IMG/VR virus record: IMGVR_UViG_3300042453_003477
Coordinates: 1-28,413 of that record
Source of the DNA: a virus
DNA: 28,413 nucleotides
Strand: one strand, 5' to 3'
Part shown: one piece after another, positions 16,913 to 22,938 of the stretch
Layout of the letters: each line of letters opens with the position of its first letter
How positions within the stretch are numbered: the first letter of the stretch is position 1
The notes under the pieces: generated by a model
The model's input: the letters and a program-made list of their open reading frames with translations, nothing else
What the model was told of the DNA's origin: nothing
The model's database searches: none
Position numbers and translations under genes: made by a program

Positions 16913-17335
16913 GTGGCGACTAATGCACAGTTTGGCGCGCAGCCGTTTATCGAAGTGGCGCAGGTATCGACGGCGAACACAAACCGCGACGGCACGGGCA
17001 CCACGGTGCTTGTAACCTCTGGCCCGTCGGCCGCGGCCGCGGACGGGGTCGGCAAGCGCATCTCTCGGGTCTGGGTTGCCCGGCCCGGTACATCGACAAA
17101 CACGATTGTCACGTTCTTTTATTCCACCGACGGCGGCACCACGAAGCGTCTGCTCAGCGAGTGGAACATCCCGGCGTATACGGCCTCGACCACGTCGCAG
17201 CAGGCGATCCATTACTGTATGGATCTGACGGGCCTCGTGCTCCCGGGCTCCACCGGGGGGCAGGCTGTGCAGTTGTACGCCGCGACCACGATCGCAACGA
17301 CGCTCAATATCTGCGTCGAATCGGCATCGCTGTGA
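16913..17335 (+). CDS. Beta-rich head/fibre-associated protein (140 aa)
   Basis: A 140-residue protein with a GTG start, nine bases after the collagen gene stop, preceded by AAGGGGG. Almost wholly beta: ISRVWVARPGTSTNTIVTFFYS, then DGGTTKRLLSEWNIP and a closing strand pair. The pattern of charged loops and an IP-turn is one I associate with small phage jelly-roll proteins of fibre or decoration type. It ends in a GTGA overlap with the YadA-like fibre gene, suggesting coordinated production. Confidence 0.65.
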   Translation: MATNAQFGAQPFIEVAQVSTANTNRDGTGTTVLVTSGPSAAAADGVGKRISRVWVARPGTSTNTIVTFFYSTDGGTTKRLLSEWNIPAYTASTTSQQAIHYCMDLTGLVLPGSTGGQAVQLYAATTIATTLNICVESASL

Positions 17336-18552
17336 ATCGGTCATTTTTTCCGATAGCGTCGGCGGCGCGAGGCGTTGAGTTTACGCCGAACTCGGCGCGT
17401 CCGCTTACGCCGGGGATGCAAGTGGAGTGGTCGCCGGCCCTTTGGTGGGGCACGACGGCGGGGCAAGCGGCGACCGGCGCGGCTATGTCTGAGACAACGG
17501 GCGTAAACCGCGGGACGGTGGTTTCGTTCTCGCCGCCGGTTTTCGCCACAAATTCCGACCCAAATAGTGGCGATCGCCAGAACGTGAACGCGCTGGTGTT
17601 TTCGGTTGGGGCGAATCAGACTCCATTCATTGTGACGCCGATGCGCCACGATATCACGTCAAGCAACACCACGACGGCGATGTATACTGCCGGCAACGCG
17701 CGCGGCGTCGCTGCGGTATGTATCCAGTCGGGCCGCGGAGACGCGGCGCAGGTCGCCAGCGGAGCACGCGCAACCGCGATCGGATCGAGCTGCACCGCGA
17801 ATAGCTCAATGGCGGTGGCGATCGGTTTTGGCGCTTCGGTTACGGCGCAAAACGCGGTGGCGATCGGCCCCCAGCCGTCCGCGAGCTCCGCAGGGGCGGT
17901 AGCGATCGGAAACTCGGCAAACGCGAGCGGCTCAAATTCGGTCGCACTCGGCGGCGGCAGCGTAACCGCTTCGGGGTCGGCAGCGATCGCGATCGGCGAA
18001 GTCACGTCAGCTACCGGGGCGGGCTCAACGGCAATCGGCCAAGGAAACACGACCAACAACCTGACGCGCGCGGTCGCGCTGGGCTGGACAAACACTAGCG
18101 TGTATCAATGCACGCTAAGTTTTGGCGCGCATAACTTCGCGGCGGCCGGCGATGCGGCGTTCCACCTCGCCCAACAATGCGTCGAGACTTCGACGGCGAA
18201 CCCGCAAGAAATGCTGTTTCGCGAGGCCGGAAACCAGCGGGTCGGTGTCTCCGTATCGACGGCCATACAGTTTCGCTGCACCGTGATCGGCCGCCAGCGG
18301 GCGGGAGCGGCGGGGACGATCAACGACGTCGCGGGGTGGTCCTTTGAGGGCGTGATCAAGCGGGCGGCGACCGGGGCCCCGGTGCTCGTGGGTCAGACCA
18401 CGGTACACACCGCGGCCGACGCGGGCGCCTCGGCGTGGACCGCAGTTGTCTCTGCCGACACGACCAACAATGCTCTGATTGTTACGGTGACGGGCGAAGC
18501 GAACAAAACGATTCGGTGGCTGGCCTACTGGCAGCTAACACGGGTGGCATAA
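17332..18552 (+). CDS. Tail fibre with YadA-like head repeats
   Basis: A 406-residue protein. Residues about 145-252 hold eight repeats with a conserved AIG or ALG: the Gly residues fall at 151, 165, 179, 193, 207, 222, 236 and 251, a 14-15-residue period. This is the left-handed beta-roll head repeat of trimeric autotransporter adhesins such as YadA. The N-terminus (1-60) is unique, and the C-terminal 150 residues form a beta domain ending TVTGEANKTIRWLAYWQL, of a type common at phage fibre ends. A trimeric receptor-binding fibre is the best inference. The start is GTG in a GTGA overlap; the longer open frame upstream lies in the previous gene. Confidence 0.8.
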   Translation: MNRSFFPIASAARGVEFTPNSARPLTPGMQVEWSPALWWGTTAGQAATGAAMSETTGVNRGTVVSFSPPVFATNSDPNSGDRQNVNALVFSVGANQTPFIVTPMRHDITSSNTTTAMYTAGNARGVAAVCIQSGRGDAAQVASGARATAIGSSCTANSSMAVAIGFGASVTAQNAVAIGPQPSASSAGAVAIGNSANASGSNSVALGGGSVTASGSAAIAIGEVTSATGAGSTAIGQGNTTNNLTRAVALGWTNTSVYQCTLSFGAHNFAAAGDAAFHLAQQCVETSTANPQEMLFREAGNQRVGVSVSTAIQFRCTVIGRQRAGAAGTINDVAGWSFEGVIKRAATGAPVLVGQTTVHTAADAGASAWTAVVSADTTNNALIVTVTGEANKTIRWLAYWQLTRVA

Positions 18553-18824
18553 TGGCGATCAAAGGGGTTTTTTCGTTTGACGGGTTGACCGTGTCCGAGT
18601 GCTACGGCCGGTTTGAGTTTTTCAACGGCCGGAACAAAGTTGAGTATATTGCGATGCTTTCGCTGTATGCGAGCCCCGAATATGCGTCCGACCGGGGCGC
18701 GTCGGCGTTTACCTCGGTGGGGATCGCGTTTCAGTATGACCCGCACGCGACGGCGTCCGTCAACGCGCAGGCATACGAGGCGGCGAAACTCGATCCACGG
18801 TTCGCGGGTTGGGTTGACTGCTAG
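18552..18824 (+). CDS. Small conserved-looking protein after fibre (90 aa)
   Basis: A 90-residue protein whose ATG shares one base with the fibre stop (TAATG). It has strand-rich N-terminal sequence (FSFDGLTVSECYGRFEFF), a region with AMLSLYASPEYA, and ends QAYEAAKLDPRFAGWVDC. Small proteins with a terminal AYEHLK...F.G..DC-like signature follow fibres in many phages, but no function is established that I can name. It may be a fibre assembly helper or a tail protein. Confidence 0.65.
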   Translation: MAIKGVFSFDGLTVSECYGRFEFFNGRNKVEYIAMLSLYASPEYASDRGASAFTSVGIAFQYDPHATASVNAQAYEAAKLDPRFAGWVDC

Positions 18825-18850
18825 CCCGCGGCCCGCCGGTATGATGAGGT

Positions 18851-19171
18851 ATGCTCAGCCTTGACTCCATCTCCGATCGTTTGACTCGCGTCGAGGACGC
18901 GGTCGACGAGCTCCGCGCCGAACTCACCGACGAACGGGTACAGCTCGCGGGCGTCGTTTCTCGTGTGGATGCGCACGAACAACGCGGCCAAGAACGGCAC
19001 GCGGAGGTCATGACGCAGCTTGCGTCGATGCGCGCTGACTGGCGAGCGACCCTCGGCGAGCTGGCCGCGCGTGATCAACATCGGGTCGACACCCTCGGAA
19101 AGATCGCCCTAGCTCTCGTGGGGCTAGGTTCAACCATCGCGGCCGGATACTACGGCCTATCGGGAAGTTAG
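18851..19171 (+). CDS. Putative holin-like / XhlA-type membrane protein
   Basis: A 106-residue protein with an N-terminal amphipathic coiled coil (about residues 5-75, heptad pattern through DRLTRVEDAVDELRAEL) and a single C-terminal membrane segment (about 83-103, KIALALVGLGSTIAAGYYG). This layout matches XhlA-type lysis-accessory proteins, which sit at the membrane and help holin or endolysin action. It is first of the lysis trio, one base before the next membrane protein. Alternative: an antiholin or other accessory. Confidence 0.6.
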   Translation: MLSLDSISDRLTRVEDAVDELRAELTDERVQLAGVVSRVDAHEQRGQERHAEVMTQLASMRADWRATLGELAARDQHRVDTLGKIALALVGLGSTIAAGYYGLSGS

Positions 19172-19172
19172 C

Positions 19173-19415
19173 ATGGATACCGACGTTTTGGCGCCTTCCG
19201 TCCCCTCTGTCGGGCCTGCGTCGCCGATGCCGCCGATCCCCTCGGCGCCGCCGCCACCCGTCGAAACGCATACCGCGCCGCCGTCAATCATTGATCCCGG
19301 GGTTGTCGGCGCCGTCGCCGCACAGGATCCGGTGCTCGGTGCCTTGTTGCTCGTCGTCGGTGTCGTCGGCGGCTGGATCGCGCAAGGCGTCCGCAAGCGG
19401 AAAAGCAAGCGGTGA
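19173..19415 (+). CDS. Putative single-pass holin (80 aa)
   Basis: An 80-residue protein with a Pro/Ser-rich N-terminus (residues 7-38), a single hydrophobic helix (about 53-73, PVLGALLLVVGVVGGWIAQG) and a highly basic C-terminus KRKSKR. It lies directly upstream of the M15 peptidase, and its stop overlaps that gene as GTGA. One-helix holins or pinholins have this size and basic tail. Pro-rich N-termini are less usual, so an alternative is a spanin-like or anchoring protein. Membrane topology is inferred only. Confidence 0.6.
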   Translation: MDTDVLAPSVPSVGPASPMPPIPSAPPPPVETHTAPPSIIDPGVVGAVAAQDPVLGALLLVVGVVGGWIAQGVRKRKSKR

Positions 19416-19888
19416 CCGCGCTAAGCGAACGCCTCACGCCCCACTTTACTTGGGGCGAGTTTACCGGCACCGGCCGCGTTACACTCGTGCACCAGAACCG
19501 CCAAGAGGCCGAATCGTTCAAGCCCGCGATCGTCGCGACGGCGCACCTGTTGCAGGTCGTCCGAGAGCGCTGGGGCCGTATCCGCGTGTCCAGCGGCTTT
19601 CGCGGGCCGACTGTCAACGCCGCGGTGGGCGGATCGAAAAACTCGCAGCATATGAAAGGCGAGGCCGTCGATTTCATCCCGCTCGACGCATCGCTGCCGG
19701 CGGTGTTCGACTGGATTCGCTTAGATTCGCAGCTTCCATATGGACAAGTCATTCTAGAAAGTATGGGAACGGCCGACCCGTCGTGGATCCATCTGTCGTT
19801 GGGGGAGCCATGGCGCCCGCGCAACCAAAGCCGTCAGGCGTTGCGCGCCGTCGTCGCGAACGGCACCGCGACGTATACGCGGGTCTAA
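19412..19888 (+). CDS. M15-family endolysin (zinc D-Ala peptidase type)
   Basis: A 158-residue single-domain protein with the M15 signature SQHMKGEAVD: His80 and Asp87 bind zinc, and His127 in WIHLSL supplies the third ligand. SGFRG around residue 62 and the WG element before it match family active-site surroundings. It would cut peptide bonds in the peptidoglycan stem or cross-bridge at the end of infection. No signal peptide, SAR anchor or cell-wall-binding domain is present, so export is likely through a holin, which fits the two membrane proteins upstream. GTG start in a GTGA overlap. Confidence 0.9.
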   Translation: MTALSERLTPHFTWGEFTGTGRVTLVHQNRQEAESFKPAIVATAHLLQVVRERWGRIRVSSGFRGPTVNAAVGGSKNSQHMKGEAVDFIPLDASLPAVFDWIRLDSQLPYGQVILESMGTADPSWIHLSLGEPWRPRNQSRQALRAVVANGTATYTRV

Positions 19889-19889
19889 C

Positions 19890-20195
19890 TTGCCTTATCC
19901 GAACGAACATGCCGCCCGGCAGCGCGAGCCGGAAAACTTCGACCGCTTCATCCGGCAATCGCCGGCGTCATGGCCCGCGGGCGTCGAAGCGATCATCGGG
20001 TTTCGGCGAGTTGGCCGGCGAGAGGTGGGCGAGCTCCAAGCGATCCGGTTCGATGCCGCGCGGTGGACCGTGGAGCGCGCCCGGCGCTGGTTGCGCGCGG
20101 GCGGGTTTCGTATCGTGATCGAGCCGGCGACCGGCGATGATCAATCGGAAGGCGGCGATAACGACGGCAGCAGCCGAACGGAAACGAGCTCGTAA
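19890..20195 (+). CDS. Small protein with YPNEHAAR domain
   Basis: A 101-residue protein starting at TTG one base after the endolysin stop. It reads PYPNEHAARQREPENFDRF, and later RWTVERARRWLRAGGF. I recognise this arrangement from phage and prophage proteins, where a YPNEHAAR...W..EARAWL unit can stand alone or be fused to capsid-module proteins; its function is not established. The C-terminal 20 residues are Gly/Asp/Ser-rich. The 3' end overlaps the converging minus-strand gene by 55 bp. Start choice is uncertain because no in-frame ATG with an RBS was seen. Confidence 0.6.
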   Translation: MPYPNEHAARQREPENFDRFIRQSPASWPAGVEAIIGFRRVGRREVGELQAIRFDAARWTVERARRWLRAGGFRIVIEPATGDDQSEGGDNDGSSRTETSS

Positions 20196-20428
20196 CCGGC
20201 GAACGGTACGCGCACGCGCTCCATCCGTTGATCGGACGATTCGACCTCGTCAACGACGGCGCCGGGCAACGAAACGAGCGGCGAAGGAAACTGTTCCGAG
20301 AAAAACAGCTGGATCGAAGCGCGATCCGAGTTTCGGTAGAGGCACCAACCGGACGCGCCAAGTTGCTGCGCGGCTAGATCCCCGGCGGCGATCGCCGAGT
20401 CGAGGCCGTATTTCAGGATCGGATTCAT
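20141..20428 (-). CDS. Hypothetical protein, last gene of recombination operon
   Basis: A 95-residue protein; the ATG giving NPILKYGLDSAIAAGD makes an ATGA overlap with the upstream gene, so I prefer it over an ATG eight codons earlier. N-terminal helix, then strands with ASGWCLYRN and a long loop-rich tail with Leu/Pro/Ser. The end overlaps the convergent plus-strand gene. No family recognised. Position at the end of an SSB/ERF operon suggests a DNA-metabolism or host-interaction accessory role. Confidence 0.55.
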   Translation of the reverse strand: MNPILKYGLDSAIAAGDLAAQQLGASGWCLYRNSDRASIQLFFSEQFPSPLVSLPGAVVDEVESSDQRMERVRVPFAGYELVSVRLLPSLSPPSD

Positions 20429-20649
20429 CCTTCCCCCTTTGCGCGGAGCCATGCTTCCGCGCGTTCAATTTCAAGCACCGATACGTTGAACTTTTCGGCC
20501 CACCGCCACCGCGGCAGGTCGGGACCGAGCCGCGCGAGGACGTCGAGCTCGCCGTCAGTCAGAGCGGGCGGGCGGGCGAGCAACCAGCGGGTGCGGGCCT
20601 CCGCGACGATAGACTGACCGAGCGACGCCGTTGGAACGCCGGGGATCAA
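20425..20649 (-). CDS. Hypothetical protein (74 aa)
   Basis: A 74-residue helical protein. The C-terminal half reads LARLGPDLPRWRWAEKFNVSVLEIERAEAWLR and looks like a small helix-turn-helix-type unit with two aromatic-rich helices. It is joined to SSB upstream and to the next gene downstream by ATGA overlaps, so it is surely translated as part of the operon. No function is recognised; a nucleic-acid-binding accessory is a guess. Confidence 0.55.
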   Translation of the reverse strand: MIPGVPTASLGQSIVAEARTRWLLARPPALTDGELDVLARLGPDLPRWRWAEKFNVSVLEIERAEAWLRAKGEG

Positions 20650-21005
20650 AACGGCGTCTCGTCGTCGGCGAACGCCGGCGCAGGGCGGGCGGTGCCGTGG
20701 TCGACCGCGGGGGTGGCGCCGCGATCGCTTAGGAGCTCGACCTCGTCGGCGCGCAGCTCCATGTATGTTTTCCCGTCGTGTTCGCGCGTTTCAAGGCTTC
20801 CGCGCACGGCGACCCGCGACCCCTTGGATAGCATCGGGAGCAGCGTGGTTCCGCGTTTCCCCCAAACGGTCACACGAACCCAGTTGGTGCGGCGTTTATC
20901 GCCGAACCCTTGATCGCTGGCGATGCTGAATGAGCACCCGCCCGCCTCCGCCTTCACAGGTTCAGCGTCGCGGCCTAGTCTCCCGATTACAGTAGCATGT
21001 ATCAT
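20646..21005 (-). CDS. ssb: Single-stranded DNA-binding protein
   Basis: A 119-residue OB-fold protein. The start ATVIGRLGRDAE and the strand pair TNWVRVTVWGKRG, followed by GSRVAVRGSLETREHDGKTY, are classic for bacterial/phage SSB (NWVRVTVWGK is the hallmark strand and loop). The C-terminus ends DDETPF, an acidic tip like the DDDIPF of host SSB that docks partner proteins. It protects single-stranded DNA during replication and recombination and fits with ERF and the exonuclease upstream. Confidence 0.93.
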   Translation of the reverse strand: MIHATVIGRLGRDAEPVKAEAGGCSFSIASDQGFGDKRRTNWVRVTVWGKRGTTLLPMLSKGSRVAVRGSLETREHDGKTYMELRADEVELLSDRGATPAVDHGTARPAPAFADDETPF

Positions 21006-21670
21006 TGATCACTCCCGGGTTTTTTCTCGGTTACAGCAAGGATATTGTGGATATCACGGACTAACTCAACGTCGCGACGGCAATACTCGCGGATGCGATC
21101 GTGCTCGCCGCGCAGGTACGCCGGGTAGACCTCGGCGCCTGTCATGCCTTCGCTTTTGGCCCCGACATAGAAATACGCGGCCAGTTTCGCGAGGCTAACC
21201 CGCTCCCGGGTCGGCCCGCCGGCGATGAGCATCGTGTCGCTGAGCCACGGCCGCTGCCAGATGTGCCACGGAAGCGCGCGCGCGAGGCCGTGCTGTCCGT
21301 AGGCGAGGGCGCGAAACCAAAGGAACCGAAGGTCGAACGCGGCGAGGTTGTGCCCGACGAAACCAAGGGACCCGTGGGCGCGCGTTGCCGCTTCGTGGAC
21401 CACGCCAGCAAAACGAGCGATCAATGCTTTCTCGTCGCCGTCCTCGGCGTACAGCACCGCGGCCGGTTCGTCCTCGAACGCATACCCGATGCAGAGGATG
21501 CGCCCGGCGAGCGGGTCGAGGGCCGTCGCGCGGTACGCTTCCTCGCGATGTTCCTCGATGTAGGCGGCAATTTTCTCAGGATCTTTGTAGTTGGCCGGCG
21601 CCTTCGGTGCTGGGACCGATTCGCGGTCAGCAGCAGGCAACGTCTCGATATCGACAAACAGGTACATCAT
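21002..21670 (-). CDS. DEDDy 3'-5' exonuclease
   Basis: A 222-residue RNase H-like exonuclease. Catalytic carboxylates are visible: VDIET (Asp7, Glu9, Exo I), GHNLAAFDLRF (Asp113, Exo II) and EYCRRDVELVR (Tyr196, Asp200, Exo III, so the DEDDy subtype). The family removes 3' nucleotides, as in proofreading or stand-alone PolB-like exonuclease. Here it lies between ERF and SSB in one operon, which suggests end processing for strand annealing. It is not the usual 5'-3' exonuclease partner (RecE, lambda Exo or YqaJ). Confidence 0.88.
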   Translation of the reverse strand: MMYLFVDIETLPAADRESVPAPKAPANYKDPEKIAAYIEEHREEAYRATALDPLAGRILCIGYAFEDEPAAVLYAEDGDEKALIARFAGVVHEAATRAHGSLGFVGHNLAAFDLRFLWFRALAYGQHGLARALPWHIWQRPWLSDTMLIAGGPTRERVSLAKLAAYFYVGAKSEGMTGAEVYPAYLRGEHDRIREYCRRDVELVRDIHNILAVTEKKPGSDQ

Positions 21671-22326
21671 GGCTTAGATCCTCCGATAAATGCGTCGAGC
21701 TTCGCGCGGAAGGCTTGCCCCTGTTCTAACGCGGCGAGCAATTTCGCCCGGCGATCGGCCGGCAGTTGCGCCGGAAGGGGCTGGTTCTGATCTACGAGGT
21801 ACGCGGTCAACGCCTCGTAGTCGACTCCGAGTGCCTGTACCGCGCTGACGAACGCCGCATCTATTGTGCCCAGCGACTTTGACTTCACCGGCGATTCTTG
21901 CGCGCTACTGTGGTGGTGATCTGGATCATCGCCTGTTTCTAACATCAATAGCTGACGGATCGCATACTTGTATGCGCCGGTCATGGCTTTATACGCCGCC
22001 TTATCACCTACGTCGATTCCACAGCCGAGTGAGCAAACTTGTAGTGTCTCGCCTGAGCTGTGTGTCAGCTCGTATTCCGCATGTATGTCACAACGAAACT
22101 GGCGCGATCCTTGCTTGGTCGGAGCGTGCTCCGTCACCGTCGATACGATGCTCAGCGGTCGAAGCACTAGCCCGTTTTTGACCATCGAATCGCGAACAGC
22201 ACCGATAAACGCTGCCTCTGAGGCGTATTTGTACCGATCGCCGAACTCCGCACGACGATCTTTCTGGACATACGCAACAGAGCGCATCACTTCGGTTAGC
22301 GCCGCGCTTATCTTCGCGATCGTCAT
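21667..22326 (-). CDS. erf: ERF-family ssDNA annealing protein
   Basis: A 219-residue recombinase. Residues 1-140 match the ERF core (YKYASEAAFIGAVRDSMVKNGL, with the GDKAAYKAMTGAYKYAIRQLLML hallmark near 108-130). A His/Ser-rich linker (about 132-152, GDDPDHHHSSAQES) leads to a helical C-terminal domain. It would anneal homologous single strands and may circularise or repair phage DNA. Base composition is clearly lower in GC than in most of the window, especially 21900-22300. Its start overlaps the upstream 31-residue membrane peptide gene (ATGA). Confidence 0.9.
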   Translation of the reverse strand: MTIAKISAALTEVMRSVAYVQKDRRAEFGDRYKYASEAAFIGAVRDSMVKNGLVLRPLSIVSTVTEHAPTKQGSRQFRCDIHAEYELTHSSGETLQVCSLGCGIDVGDKAAYKAMTGAYKYAIRQLLMLETGDDPDHHHSSAQESPVKSKSLGTIDAAFVSAVQALGVDYEALTAYLVDQNQPLPAQLPADRRAKLLAALEQGQAFRAKLDAFIGGSKP

Positions 22327-22418
22327 GCCAGCACCAACAAGATGCCCAGCAGCATTGTGCAGGTGAAAGAATACGTTGCGACGTCAATAAACTCAGACCA
22401 TGTGAGCTCGCGTTCCAT
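22323..22418 (-). CDS. 31-residue membrane peptide before ERF
   Basis: A very short gene read as MERELTWSEFIDVATYSF then a hydrophobic stretch ending CTMLLGILLVLA, i.e. one predicted membrane helix at the C-terminus. It has an excellent ribosome-binding site (GGAGG, six bases before the ATG) and its TGA overlaps the ERF ATG as ATGA, so translation is coupled. The size and coupling argue for a real gene. Possible roles: leader peptide, inhibitor of host membrane function, or simply an RBS-providing leader for ERF. No family recognised. Confidence 0.7.
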   Translation of the reverse strand: MERELTWSEFIDVATYSFTCTMLLGILLVLA

Positions 22419-22454
22419 CTCGCCTCCGCTTGCGGGGGTTTCTCTCGCCCGCCC

Positions 22455-22483
22455 TTGACCTCTATTCGGGGACTGTTTACAAC
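22455..22483 (+). promoter_or_regulatory. Sigma-70-type promoter of the replication operon
   Basis: A -35 TTGACC (22455-22460), a 17-bp spacer and a -10 TACAAC (22478-22483), with the start codon of the regulator gene 21 nt after the -10. The next gene has RBS GGAGG. Good match in sequence and spacing, in a GC-rich genome where such a site is rare. It drives the regulator, zinc-ribbon, primase and helicase genes. A corresponding minus-strand promoter for the ERF operon was not convincing. Confidence 0.75.
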
Positions 22484-22490
22484 GCAAACA
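22474..22490. promoter_or_regulatory. Candidate operator palindrome
   Basis: TGTTTACAACGCAAACA is an imperfect inverted repeat (TGTTTAC and GCAAACA around AAC, six of seven arm bases pairing). It covers the -10 of the promoter above, the place for a repressor that blocks RNA polymerase. The first gene of the operon encodes a ribbon-helix-helix protein, so autoregulation is a reasonable inference. Confidence 0.5.
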
Positions 22491-22504
22491 CCAACGGAGG
22501 AAAT

Positions 22505-22741
22505 ATGGACGACACACACGACGACCGACCGGGAGGGCCGACGACCGTCGTCGCGCTGCGGCTCGCACCAAGCACGGTCCAGCGCGCGGACCGCATGATC
22601 GCACGTATGGGCGCGCTCGGCCTCGGCGCCGAGCACACGCGGTCGACGCTACTACGGTTGGCCCTGCGGTACGGGCTCGCCGACATTGACGACCGCCTGC
22701 GCGAGCTGGAAACGCTTGGTGGCAAGGTGGACGAAACATGA
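22505..22741 (+). CDS. Ribbon-helix-helix regulator
   Basis: A 78-residue protein. Residues 12-60 fit a ribbon-helix-helix fold: strand TTVVALRLAP, helix STVQRADRMIARMG and a second helix around RSTLLRLALRYGLADI. Such dimeric proteins bind palindromes in their own promoter, and the candidate operator just upstream fits. An acidic N-terminal tail (DDTHDDRP) precedes the ribbon. RBS GGAGG lies 4-5 nt before the ATG. It is first in an operon with a 4-nt overlap to the next gene. DNA-binding role is inferred from fold pattern. Confidence 0.7.
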   Translation: MDDTHDDRPGGPTTVVALRLAPSTVQRADRMIARMGALGLGAEHTRSTLLRLALRYGLADIDDRLRELETLGGKVDET

Positions 22742-22938
22742 GCCGGCTGCACTACGCGGGCGGCCTCCGCTACCGGAGCCGCGGCCGGCTGGTGCGCGTG
22801 CTCGCCGGGTGGGCGGCGTGCTGCACCGGCGAGGCCGCACAGCGGGTCGCGGACCTCGGGCTACACACCGACGATCCCGACGAAGTATCGTGCGCGAAGT
22901 GTCGGCGGTTGCTCGACCGCGCCGAGCTCGCGGAATGA
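22738..22938 (+). CDS. Small zinc-ribbon-like protein (66 aa)
   Basis: A 66-residue basic protein linked by ATGA overlaps to the genes on both sides. It contains paired cysteines: CC around residues 28-29 and CAKC near 52-55 (EVSCAKCRRLL), enough to bind one zinc if the first pair takes part. Small CxxC proteins like this are common in phage early operons and have no single assigned role. It probably acts with the regulator, primase and helicase genes that share its transcript. Confidence 0.65.
   Translation: MSRLHYAGGLRYRSRGRLVRVLAGWAACCTGEAAQRVADLGLHTDDPDEVSCAKCRRLLDRAELAE

Noticed and set aside
17161-17331. Upstream extension of the YadA-like fibre frame
   Set aside because: It overlaps the 140-residue gene in a different frame and reads as low-complexity shadow sequence; the GTGA junction gives a better start.
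22421-22444. CCTCCGC-TT-GCGGGGG hairpin followed by T/C stretch
   Set aside because: A two-base loop is too small for a stable terminator and it coincides with the minus-strand RBS of the 31-residue gene.
22419-22739. Long minus-strand extension of the 31-residue peptide frame
   Set aside because: It runs antisense to the RHH gene and its promoter; the ATG with GGAGG at 22418 is a clear start.
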